Source of the DNA: a virus
DNA: 40,625 bases
IMG/VR virus record: IMGVR_UViG_3300043540_000084
Location: 1-40,625 of that record
Reading direction: 5' to 3' (one strand)
Positions 7,017 through 13,730 of this stretch are shown piece by piece. A program made the position numbers and the translations under genes. Numbering within the stretch: position 1 is the stretch's first letter; every line of letters starts with the position of its first letter. The notes below the pieces were generated by a model. It was given only the letters and a program-made list of their open reading frames with translations. It did no database searches and was not told the DNA's origin.

Positions 7017-7231
7017 GGGACAATCAGCGGGACGAATTTGGGACACAGCCTAGCTACATTTGCCCAATTTGGGCAAGATGCTGCAAGCGTAGAAATGGGG
7101 CAAATACTTGAAACGAAAAGAAATGCGAGATTACGCGAGAAGTGCTTAAATGTATGGTGGTGCCCAGAAGAGGACTCCGAGATCACCTGGCGGCGCGGGT
7201 TTCAGGCGATTGTGGGACACGGATGGGACAC
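7017..7231. other. Probable phage attachment site (attP) with candidate arm sites
   Basis: On the minus strand, 7181-7155 reads GAGTCCTCTTCTGGGC followed by ACCACCA, which matches the T-stem, acceptor stem and CCA end of a tRNA (tRNA-Leu-like) but not a whole tRNA. This is what a phage att core looks like. It lies 160 bases upstream of the integrase start. Around it are five GGGAC(A/G) repeats: 7017, 7029 and 7040 on one side, 7214 and 7225 on the other, 11-12 bases apart, as arm-type integrase sites would be. A perfect inverted repeat, TTGCCCAA-T-TTGGGCAA (7060-7076), is between. Phage genes flank both sides, so the site is not split by integration. Confidence 0.65.
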
Positions 7232-7236
7232 TGCGA

Positions 7237-7548
7237 TCAGGAATCCACCCGATTCGCCACCGTCAGCTCGATGGCGATGGTGGGCCGGTAGCTGGTGCCG
7301 GACACGTCAACGTTGCACGTGACGCGGTATTTGACGCCCGCCGACACGGGCTGGAAAAACTGCGTCACCACCAGGCCGGCGACTGAGGCGGTTCCGTAGA
7401 GACGGCTGGCGGGGGTGGCGTCGGTGCCGCTCACCACGCTGATGGCGATACGCTGGCCGGTGATGGCCGCTGAGGGGTAGTCTGCCAGCAGTTCCGAGAA
7501 ATCAAACTCCAGCGGGACAATCTCGGTCGGGTCGATGGTTGGTAGCAT
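7237..7548 (-). CDS. Phage structural protein, end of the late operon
   Basis: A 103-residue, beta-rich protein (FDFSELLADYPSAAITGQRI, VVSGTDATPASRLYG, QFFQPVSAGVKYRVTC). The start MLPTIDPTE at 7548 overlaps the previous stop (TAATG). Small proteins with this VSGTDATP-type sequence occur beside phage fibre genes, so a minor tail or decoration role is likely (inference). It is the last late gene before the attP region. Confidence 0.65.
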   Translation of the reverse strand: MLPTIDPTEIVPLEFDFSELLADYPSAAITGQRIAISVVSGTDATPASRLYGTASVAGLVVTQFFQPVSAGVKYRVTCNVDVSGTSYRPTIAIELTVANRVDS

Positions 7549-8645
7549 TACCGGCTCCCTGAATAGTGTCGTCGATGGGGTGTCACGCGCCATGACCGAG
7601 ACGGTGTGGCCGTGTAATGACGGGCATGTGGACGGATGAGCCACGTGTGGTCGATGATGGCAACGCCATTGCCGAGCACGCCCGTGGCCGATGCGAGCGA
7701 GAGGGCCGCCCCTGACAGCGTAATCCGCGTGGTCAAATTTCCAGAGGCCAGCGCCGTTGCCAACGCCGCGCCGGACATCGTTGCGGAAACCGTCAGGTCC
7801 CCGGTAGCCGAGGACACAGAAGCGGCAGCCCCCGACAGCTTGATCAACGTGGTCAGGCCGCCCGATGCAGTTGCGTAGGCGCGTGCATCCCCGACAAGCG
7901 GGATAGCGGTCGCCAGCGATCCGTTGGCCGTGGCCTGAGCCTGTGCCGATCCGGACATGCCTGCACCTGGCGCGGTCAGTAAGCCGGACGCTACCGCGGA
8001 TGCGAGTGCCGCGCCAACCAGCGTAATCTGGGTGGTCATGCTGCCGCTGGCGATAGCGGCGACGGCGGCCGCGCCGGTTAGCGGGATGGCTGTAGACAAC
8101 CCGCCGCTGGCAGAGGTCTGAGCTTGCGCGGATCCGGATAATCCCGCGCCCGGCGCGGTCAACGCGCCGGATGCCAGTGCTGATGCAATCGCAGCGCCGG
8201 AAAGCGTAATCTGCGTGGTGAGGCTGGCAGTCGCCCCGGCGCTCCCCGCCGCCGCGCCAGCGAGCAGGATGGCGCTACTCAGCCCGGCCTGAGCGGCGGC
8301 TTGGGCGAGCGCCGCACCGGCGAGATTGATGGTTGTGGTGAGCGCGCCGCCGGAGATAGACACCGACGCGGCGACGCCGGAAAGCGGTATGGCGGTGGAC
8401 AGTCCGCCGCCTGCCGTGGATGAGACAGCGGCGGCGCCAGTCAGCGGAATCTGGGTGGTGAGGGCACCGCCTGCCGTGGAGGATACAGCGGCCGCGCCAA
8501 CCAGCGGAATCTGGGTGGTGAGGCCGCCACTGGCCGTGGCGGTGGATAAAGCCGACCCGCCGAGCGCGGCTCCACCGCCGCCCGCTTCCTGCGCAGGCGC
8601 AAGCCCAAGTGATTCTAGACCGAGGGACTCAAGTCCGAAGCTCAT
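7548..8645 (-). CDS. Repeat-built fibre-like protein (14 x ~20 residues)
   Basis: A 365-residue protein. A short N-terminus with a doubled SLGLE motif is followed by fourteen tandem repeats (residues 39-320), each near SGGLTTQIPLSGAAAVSSTA, with period 20 (19-21). A 45-residue C-terminus rich in His, Arg and Tyr ends it. The regular alternation of short beta-like LTTQI segments with small Ala/Gly/Ser runs suggests a repetitive shaft or solenoid, as in fibres. Two repeats carry a variant LTAPGAGLSGSAQAQ core. It lies among tail-fibre-like genes, so an extended virion fibre or adhesin is the best guess. Confidence 0.65.
   Translation of the reverse strand: MSFGLESLGLESLGLAPAQEAGGGGAALGGSALSTATASGGLTTQIPLVGAAAVSSTAGGALTTQIPLTGAAAVSSTAGGGLSTAIPLSGVAASVSISGGALTTTINLAGAALAQAAAQAGLSSAILLAGAAAGSAGATASLTTQITLSGAAIASALASGALTAPGAGLSGSAQAQTSASGGLSTAIPLTGAAAVAAIASGSMTTQITLVGAALASAVASGLLTAPGAGMSGSAQAQATANGSLATAIPLVGDARAYATASGGLTTLIKLSGAAASVSSATGDLTVSATMSGAALATALASGNLTTRITLSGAALSLASATGVLGNGVAIIDHTWLIRPHARHYTATPSRSWRVTPHRRHYSGSR
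7686..8531 (-). repeat. Tandem ~60-bp coding repeats
   Basis: Fourteen in-frame units of about 60 bp encode the 20-residue repeats. Units are diverged but keep conserved segments such as GCCGTGGA[T/G]GA[T/C]ACAGC (plus strand, 8413-8490), where neighbouring copies are nearly identical. Such an array can gain or lose units by recombination, changing fibre length. Confidence 0.8.
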
Positions 8646-9161
8646 TTACGCGGGCCAGACAATGCCAGCAACAATTGCCTGCACTGCCGCCATCGTCGCA
8701 GCAGCAGAACCTTGATCCGTCACAGCTTTGATGGACGCGATTGCAGTTTTTGCGGCTGCGCGGGTGTTAAGCACCTTCTGCCATGCAGTCGTTGCCGTCT
8801 TTGCCGAGGCGTTTATGGACGCCCACAGATCGAGCATTGCGTCGATTGCGTTGCCGAAGTTGTCCTGGAACTCGGCTTCGATGTTCGGATCGGTGGCGGT
8901 AAACGCTGGCGTGTAGAGTGTGTAGTAGTTGGCGGTCTTGGCCGTATTCACCTGCTGAATGCCGGTTTTCTTGGCATACGGTAGGATGCTGTAGCCGTTG
9001 ATGATCGTCTGCACGGCAGCGTCAACCTGATTTTGCGTCATGGTCGATGGGCCAAACGCCATCCATACGCCATCGGTCTGCACAAGCTGATACCCGGCCT
9101 TCATGATTTTGTTGCCAAGGTCCTCCCATTGCAGGGCGGTTGGATCGGGAAATGTAATCAT
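8646..9161 (-). CDS. Unknown virion-region protein (171 aa)
   Basis: A 171-residue protein starting MITFPDPTALQWEDLGNKIM. The second half is helical and Ala-rich (TAWQKVLNTRAAAKTAIASI, then AATMAAVQAIVAGIV). It sits immediately before the repeat protein and after a probable receptor-binding protein, so a fibre-associated or fibre-assembly role is likely. Family not recognised. Confidence 0.6.
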   Translation of the reverse strand: MITFPDPTALQWEDLGNKIMKAGYQLVQTDGVWMAFGPSTMTQNQVDAAVQTIINGYSILPYAKKTGIQQVNTAKTANYYTLYTPAFTATDPNIEAEFQDNFGNAIDAMLDLWASINASAKTATTAWQKVLNTRAAAKTAIASIKAVTDQGSAAATMAAVQAIVAGIVWPA

Positions 9162-9162
9162 G

Positions 9163-10044
9163 TTAGGACATCCTTAAAAAGGCTTTTGGGGCTGTGCTAT
9201 TGTTTGCAATAGAGTACCAATTGCCTGTTGAAGTTAAAGCAGGGAACGGATCAGGTATGTTTGTCTGACTACCTATAACCACAAAACTTAGTGCGCTATA
9301 AGGTGAAGTTCCTCCATTGCCAAAAGGCGTGTTTCCAGGGGCGCCAAAATGCACTTGCGGGGCAGTTCCGTTCAGAGCTAGGAGTCCCGTCCAATACCAG
9401 CCGGGTTTCAGCCTTATTTGTTCCGCCACTGCGTTCATCTTCAATCCGGTACTGGTGCTATCTAGTGGCGAACCAGTGGTAGCAAGCAGTTTTCCTGGAT
9501 GCCCGTCTGGCTTGACGTCGTATAACCCAACCAGAATTTGCGACCCCGCGCCGGCCGTATTAACCCACACCCCCATGTGTGTAAGCACACCGGCACATTC
9601 GAGCCTGAATGGCACTCCATATAGAGTTCCGAGTGTCAACGTAGTGGTGGCAGGGGCGCCATACAAATGACAACTAGATACGTTCCGTGATGCGGCAGCA
9701 GCAGCGAAAGTGGTCGGGAAAGCAAGCGGCTCGAAAAAGCCGTCAGTCAATGGCGTGATGAACACCTGATGCGTACCTGCGGACAGGTTCAATGCCGACG
9801 GAGTGACGTCGCTGTAAGTCGATCCGTCCCATGTTGCGACTATCCTGGTGCGCACTAGCATGTTGGATGCCGCTACCTGCCCGATGCCGGCTTCCTTAGA
9901 CCCATTGGCATCCAGAAGGGAATACTGGACGTAGGAGTTCACGCCAAACACGTCTGATGGGAGCGGGAATCCAGTAACCGCACTCAGCGTGAGTGTGTCG
10001 GTACCGGTAGTGGTTGTGGTGGCTTTAGTCCAGTTACTCAGCAT
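9163..10044 (-). CDS. Probable tail fibre / receptor-binding protein
   Basis: A 293-residue, Ser/Thr/Gly-rich, beta-sheet protein. The N-terminal ~100 residues (YVQYSLLDANGSKEAGIG, then LNLSAGTHQVFITP) resemble attachment domains of phage tail proteins. The rest is a lectin-like beta domain with aromatic patches (KPGWYWTGLLALNG). It lies one base upstream of the 171-residue gene. Its lower GC and different composition from the baseplate genes fit a horizontally exchanged host-range module. Confidence 0.6.
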   Translation of the reverse strand: MLSNWTKATTTTTGTDTLTLSAVTGFPLPSDVFGVNSYVQYSLLDANGSKEAGIGQVAASNMLVRTRIVATWDGSTYSDVTPSALNLSAGTHQVFITPLTDGFFEPLAFPTTFAAAAASRNVSSCHLYGAPATTTLTLGTLYGVPFRLECAGVLTHMGVWVNTAGAGSQILVGLYDVKPDGHPGKLLATTGSPLDSTSTGLKMNAVAEQIRLKPGWYWTGLLALNGTAPQVHFGAPGNTPFGNGGTSPYSALSFVVIGSQTNIPDPFPALTSTGNWYSIANNSTAPKAFLRMS

Positions 10045-10089
10045 CGATCAGCTCTCCAGAGGTTTGGATTGCATGGCGCACGCCAACCG

Positions 10090-10530
10090 TTAGTTATCCA
10101 CCTGCACGGACAACTGCCCGGCAGCAAAGCTTGGCGCGGCATCGCCGTTGTTGATGGTCTTGGCGGTGTTCAGGTTGCCGTAGACCAGCAGGTTGCCGCC
10201 GGTCGCGGCGTCGAACACGCCGAACGCCGTCACGGTCCCCCAGTTTGCAGTCGGGGCCGGGAACGTGATGGCATTGTTGTTGGTCGTCGTCCCGCTCGAC
10301 CCGGTAGACGCCGTGGTACTGCCGGCAGACTGCGTGCCGGCCCAGTTGGCGAGCGAGGACGTGACAGCCACTCGAGCGTAGGAACCGCCAGACACCTCCG
10401 TACCGCCGCCAGCGTCGGTCGGCGCAGCGGTGAACAGCCCAACATACACCGTCGCGGGCGGGGTGAACGTCTGGCCGCGCAGCAGCCAGTCAACGATTTT
10501 GTTTTCCAGATAGTCAGTCATTGCAGCCAT
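10090..10530 (-). CDS. Phage tail/fibre-associated protein with YVGLFTAAP signature
   Basis: A 146-residue protein: a helical start (MTDYLENKIVDWLLRGQTF), then VYVGLFTAAPTDAGGGTE, a Ser/Thr-rich stretch, and a beta-rich end with AFGVFDAATGGNLL. Proteins with the YVGLFT motif are common among phage tail-tip and fibre genes. It probably connects or trims a fibre; the exact role is not visible. Confidence 0.65.
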   Translation of the reverse strand: MAAMTDYLENKIVDWLLRGQTFTPPATVYVGLFTAAPTDAGGGTEVSGGSYARVAVTSSLANWAGTQSAGSTTASTGSSGTTTNNNAITFPAPTANWGTVTAFGVFDAATGGNLLVYGNLNTAKTINNGDAAPSFAAGQLSVQVDN

Positions 10531-10582
10531 TTCAATCTCCTTCGATAAGTTGTTAACAGGTACGTACTACAGCTTGCATCGC

Positions 10583-11080
10583 CTACCGCACATTAAGCGT
10601 GCATTCTCCGTGCGTTTTCGTGCTTTTAACTTGTCCAATATAGGTGCGGTGCGCCGCCACCCAATCCGTAGCTATGGCACGTTGCGCATCCTCAAGCGGC
10701 ATTTCTCCGGCGCACACCATCCTGTGCAGCCGGTTTTCCAGCCTGTCCTTGTCGATGGCATTGCACGGCCCGCCGTATGGTTGCGGCCATAGGTTCCGCA
10801 CGTCATCCGCGCCGCCTAGCTCTCGAGGGATCAGGTGGTCAATCTCGCAGCCGCGCGGCGACAATGCGCATTCGCCGCTGTGCGGCACCATGTGGTAACT
10901 GGCGTAGACCTGCCGCTTCATGCTTGCCGTCACGGCGCGGCTGTCACGTCCCCACCTTGTATTGCACACCTTGCCCAGCGTCAGGTCGCGCGTTACCCCA
11001 GGCGTCAGCGTAGGATCAGGTAGCGGCCCGGCAAATGCCGCTACAGAGAAGCACCAGAGGATCAGCATGGACAGCGGCAT
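10583..11080 (-). CDS. Exported HNH-nuclease-like protein
   Basis: A 165-residue protein. The start at 11080 gives a signal peptide (MPLSMLILWCFSVAAFAG). The nuclease core is CEIDHLIPRELGGADDVRN, with paired Cys residues further on and an NAIDKDRLENRLH helix. HNH enzymes use the DH histidine and a downstream Asn/His to bind metal and cut DNA. The gene is at the distal end of the lysis cassette. It is unrelated in detail to the other exported HNH protein at 224-517, so this phage has two. Possible roles are degradation of host or incoming DNA in the periplasm; this is inference. Confidence 0.75.
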   Translation of the reverse strand: MPLSMLILWCFSVAAFAGPLPDPTLTPGVTRDLTLGKVCNTRWGRDSRAVTASMKRQVYASYHMVPHSGECALSPRGCEIDHLIPRELGGADDVRNLWPQPYGGPCNAIDKDRLENRLHRMVCAGEMPLEDAQRAIATDWVAAHRTYIGQVKSTKTHGECTLNVR

Positions 11081-11096
11081 GTGATGGTCCCCCCAA

Positions 11097-11498
11097 TCAA
11101 TCCGAATTGAACGTACGCACAGCAGCAAAGTACGCCTCACACATATCTTCCGGGTATCCGGCATCGTACAGCGCCTCACGAAATACCAGATGCGCGACCT
11201 TCGCCGGCACCGGCGTCTTGCCATCCTTGCCCTTGCGCCGCAAGTAGTCGTGCAGCACGCCTTCTTTAAAGCCCATCCATACACCTTGCCCGAAAAACCG
11301 CAGCGCCAATGCCTGACCGACAACTGGAACAGCAATCAGCGCCTTCGGAACTGAACTGCCGTCCGTGCGAAACCACTTAGGCACGGTGTACGTCTCGCCG
11401 GTCAGTTCGCTCGAATACACAAGCGGTGCGGTTGTGAGCCACGGAAAGACCGAGCGGTCGTCGAGTAGTTGCACCAGCAGTGGAGTATGGAACGGCAT
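11097..11498 (-). CDS. DUF1353 family protein
   Basis: A 133-residue protein matching DUF1353: FPWLTTAPLVYSSELTGETY, VPKWFRTDGSSVPKALIAVP, then GVLHDYLRRKG and a C-terminal helical FREALYDAGYPEDMC. DUF1353 proteins are frequent in phage lysis regions and are thought to act on the cell wall; the conserved D-G-S-S and H-D are candidate catalytic residues. The start at 11498 overlaps the lipoprotein stop (TAATG). Confidence 0.8.
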   Translation of the reverse strand: MPFHTPLLVQLLDDRSVFPWLTTAPLVYSSELTGETYTVPKWFRTDGSSVPKALIAVPVVGQALALRFFGQGVWMGFKEGVLHDYLRRKGKDGKTPVPAKVAHLVFREALYDAGYPEDMCEAYFAAVRTFNSD

Positions 11499-11746
11499 TA
11501 CGGAGCCACCGCGTCCTGCTGCTTGACAGAGCAGAAGGCTTGCCAAGCCTTGAGCCCTTCCGGGTCGTTGGCAAAGCGCCGCCTGATCGCGCCCACAGTC
11601 GCCGCCTCACAGGTAGCCCATCGCGCCGCGATGAGTTCCTGGTCAGCAACGGCCGCGCCATGCTCGGCCACGGACGTTTTGACCGCCGTCCATTCAGCGC
11701 ATCCAGTGAGGGCCGCGCAAGCGGCCACCAGATACAGCGCCTTCAT
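11498..11746 (-). CDS. Small phage lipoprotein of the lysis cassette
   Basis: An 82-residue protein with a lipobox: MKALYLVAACAALTGC, Cys16 being the lipidated residue. The rest is helical and Ala-rich. Following endolysin and a small membrane protein, it occupies the place of an Rz1-like outer-membrane spanin subunit. It is longer and less proline-rich than typical Rz1, so the spanin role is only possible. It overlaps the upstream gene by four bases. Confidence 0.65.
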   Translation of the reverse strand: MKALYLVAACAALTGCAEWTAVKTSVAEHGAAVADQELIAARWATCEAATVGAIRRRFANDPEGLKAWQAFCSVKQQDAVAP

Positions 11747-11913
11747 TTCGTGGCCTCGACGCCAGCACGCAGCGCCGCGAGACCAGCGCCGACAAGCCCG
11801 GCATTGACGGCCTCGCCGAGTGTCATTTCGCCAGTAAGGAACGACACGATGGCCGAGACGATAGCGCCGACGGCCACGATATAGGTGCGCTTGCCTTGCA
11901 GTCCTTGGAACAT
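11743..11913 (-). CDS. Small membrane protein, holin-like
   Basis: A 56-residue protein with two hydrophobic segments (TYIVAVGAIVSAIVSFL at about 9-25, and AGLVGAGLAALRAG). The ATG at 11913 is chosen because AAGGAG lies seven bases upstream. Located between endolysin and lipoprotein, it may be a second holin, an antiholin or a spanin partner. Confidence 0.65.
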   Translation of the reverse strand: MFQGLQGKRTYIVAVGAIVSAIVSFLTGEMTLGEAVNAGLVGAGLAALRAGVEATK

Positions 11914-11946
11914 GATTTTCTCCTTCACAAAGATTGATTCACGGCT

Positions 11947-12456
11947 TCACGCCGTCCCGTCTACAAAATCCGCCACCCGGTTCATCCATCCAGCCGCGAA
12001 CACCGCGTTTGCGGGCCGCGACCGGATGACCTCTCCGAGATAACGAATGCGTTCCGCGAGAAACCTGCGGTATAGCAAATCGGTGCCAGCGCGCTGCATG
12101 GCGGCCTTAGTTGCCGGCCCGAGAATCCCATCCACCGGGGCGACACCGAGCGCCTTTTGCAACATCAGGACGGCAGCCTTGACGCCGCTGTGCACGGCTG
12201 TGTCCACAACGAGCCCAAGCAGCGGATCGGGAATGCTGGCGAAGCCGGGTTCGTCGACGTACTTGCGGCGATAGATAGCGCGTGCTTCGCCAACTGTTAG
12301 AGCCGCAATATCATCCCGAGTAACAGAGCGTCCGCGCGCCTCAGCAAGCGTAGCCTGCGTGATGCCGTACTTCGTCGGCCCGCCACGGTCGGCAGGGTTA
12401 TCGACGAAGCCGCCTTCCCGCTGGATGATGTCGTCGATGATCTTGTCTATGCTCAT
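11947..12456 (-). CDS. Endolysin, GH108 N-acetylmuramidase with C-terminal binding domain
   Basis: A 169-residue cytoplasmic lysozyme. The GH108 catalytic domain starts MSIDKIIDDIIQREGGFVDN with catalytic Glu14 in REGGF, followed by the family signature DRGGPTKYGIT. The C-terminal half has a peptidoglycan-binding motif (LMLQKALGVAPVDGILGPAT). No signal peptide is seen, so release needs a holin. The ATG overlaps the stop of the zinc-ribbon gene (ATGA). Confidence 0.9.
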   Translation of the reverse strand: MSIDKIIDDIIQREGGFVDNPADRGGPTKYGITQATLAEARGRSVTRDDIAALTVGEARAIYRRKYVDEPGFASIPDPLLGLVVDTAVHSGVKAAVLMLQKALGVAPVDGILGPATKAAMQRAGTDLLYRRFLAERIRYLGEVIRSRPANAVFAAGWMNRVADFVDGTA

Positions 12457-12662
12457 GAGCGATTTCCGTGCTTTCTGTATCGTTCCCAATCGTCGGCGCA
12501 TTCTCCAGAACAAAACAGCTTGTCGCCTTTGACGTACTCGTTGCACCAGTGGCACGCGCCGATTGGTTGCAATTCGCGTGACGCGAGCAGCTTGCGAATC
12601 CTGGCAAGTTCAGATTGCGCTATTCCGTCGCCGTTGTCGCTGCGGTCAGCTTCGTCCGCCAT
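12453..12662 (-). CDS. Small zinc-ribbon protein
   Basis: A 69-residue protein with a treble-clef or ribbon motif: CHWC at about 37-40 and CSGEC near 51-55, followed by ADDWERYRKHG. Phage zinc-ribbon proteins of this size occur near lysis and late genes and are usually DsbA- or DksA-like orphans of unknown role. It overlaps both the 32-codon membrane frame upstream and endolysin downstream. Confidence 0.65.
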   Translation of the reverse strand: MADEADRSDNGDGIAQSELARIRKLLASRELQPIGACHWCNEYVKGDKLFCSGECADDWERYRKHGNRS

Positions 12663-12744
12663 CGCCGCCTCCTAGTATCGCCGACAGGCCCATTCCGATC
12701 AGCATGCCAACCGCTGCGCCAATCCAGAATGCAAGCCAGCACAT
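12646..12744 (-). CDS. Tiny membrane protein (32 aa)
   Basis: MCWLAFWIGAAVGMLIGMGL starts a 32-residue peptide with one membrane span and a GGGDGGRS tail. The ATG overlaps the stop of the 24-codon frame (TAATG), and AGGA lies about eight bases upstream. It overlaps the zinc-ribbon start. Between holin and endolysin it could be an accessory holin or antiholin peptide. Confidence 0.5.
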   Translation of the reverse strand: MCWLAFWIGAAVGMLIGMGLSAILGGGDGGRS

Positions 12745-12818
12745 TAGAAAAGTCCTACCCGATGCGCCACGAATATAGCCGCAGCGCGGATGACCGTGAT
12801 CTGCTGCGCGATAATCAC
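12744..12818 (-). CDS. Possible coupled micro-gene (24 aa)
   Basis: A GTG at 12818 overlaps the holin stop (GTGA) and follows AAGGATAG. The frame encodes a hydrophobic 24-residue peptide (VIIAQQITVIRAAAIFVAHR) and stops inside the next start (TAATG). Double overlap argues for translational relay, but a non-coding coupling device is equally possible. Confidence 0.3.
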   Translation of the reverse strand: MIIAQQITVIRAAAIFVAHRVGLF

Positions 12819-13147
12819 GACCTATCCTTCGTCATGGCGCGCAACCGGCGCTCGATCCACTTCTCGATCGAGAACAGCAACCTGGTCGCCATGTGGCCGC
12901 CGACGCCAGCCAGCGCGGCGCAGAGGCCCACCGGTTCGCCCATCGACTGGGCCGCCATGAACACCGCCAGCCCAACGAAGGCGCTGGTGAAAATCTCGCC
13001 GATCAGCTCGATGATGTTGAAAGCCCGCGTGTGCCCCTGCTTCACGCGGGCATACCAATTCACGAGGCCACCGGCAACGGACATTCCGATGGCGAGCAGC
13101 CAAATCGACATGCCCCATGTGGTCGGGTCTTTTTCTGGCATTCCCAT
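12815..13147 (-). CDS. Holin, LydA-like
   Basis: About 110 residues (start 13147, or 13141 six bases later). There are three hydrophobic segments: SIWLLAIGMSVAGGLVNW, EIFTSAFVGLAVFMAAQ and GLCAALAGVGGHMATRLLF. A charged N-terminus and basic C-terminus (IEKWIERRLRAM) frame them. This matches LydA-type holins, which perforate the inner membrane to release endolysin. It heads the lysis cassette. Confidence 0.8.
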   Translation of the reverse strand: MGMPEKDPTTWGMSIWLLAIGMSVAGGLVNWYARVKQGHTRAFNIIELIGEIFTSAFVGLAVFMAAQSMGEPVGLCAALAGVGGHMATRLLFSIEKWIERRLRAMTKDRS

Positions 13148-13209
13148 TTCTTTCTGCGCGGGAGAAGTCAGAGCCGCGCGAGGCAGGTTAAAAAGAAAAC
13201 ATGAATTGA

Positions 13210-13719
13210 TCACTCGCCGAATGACTGGGGCCAGCCGGTCGAGAAGTCGTAACTGGCAGGGTCGGCGCTGGCCTCCATCGCCGCCTTGTGCGCTTCGGCG
13301 GTGGCGAAAAGCTGCGCATCCAGATCGCCAACCGCAGCCACGATGTCGAATGCGAGTTGGGCGGTGATCTCAACGAACGACCCGTCCATCGTCTTCCATT
13401 CCACGGTCTGGCCGAGGATAGTCAGATTGCCGGTCATTGCCCCGCCAGCTGCAAGCAGATCGCGGGCCCTGTCCTTCAAGCCAAGAAGCTGAATCCGGCT
13501 GTCGGCGTCACTGTGGAACCACTTGTCGGCGCTGCCGACCTTGACCTTGACGCCGCCGGATTTGCGACGATCGCGTTCAGCTTTGATGCGGTCCCAAACC
13601 TGGGTAGCATCCGGTTTAATTGCGACAGGCGTCTCGCTGTAGTACTCGTCCTGTCCAAGGTCGCTGGGCCCAGTCACGGCGCGCCAGCCTTGCCCATCTT
13701 TGCGGATTGCGTAGCTCAT
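13210..13719 (-). CDS. DUF4376-type tail fibre accessory protein
   Basis: A 169-residue protein. The N-terminal part (MSYAIRKDGQGWRAVTG, then YYSETPV) resembles fibre-assembly proteins. The C-terminal part is a DUF4376-like block: WDRIKAERDRRKSGGVKV, WFHSDADSRIQLLGL, WKTMDGSFVEIT. DUF4376 is usually attached to fibre or fibre-assembly proteins. It follows the large tail fibre gene, so it probably assists that fibre. Confidence 0.75.
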   Translation of the reverse strand: MSYAIRKDGQGWRAVTGPSDLGQDEYYSETPVAIKPDATQVWDRIKAERDRRKSGGVKVKVGSADKWFHSDADSRIQLLGLKDRARDLLAAGGAMTGNLTILGQTVEWKTMDGSFVEITAQLAFDIVAAVGDLDAQLFATAEAHKAAMEASADPASYDFSTGWPQSFGE

Positions 13720-13730
13720 CTTGTATCCCC

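Noticed and set aside
7155-7181. tRNA gene
   Set aside because: Only the T-stem 3' side, acceptor 3' strand and CCA-like end are present; no D-arm, anticodon arm or matching 5' strand adjoins it. It fits an att core better.
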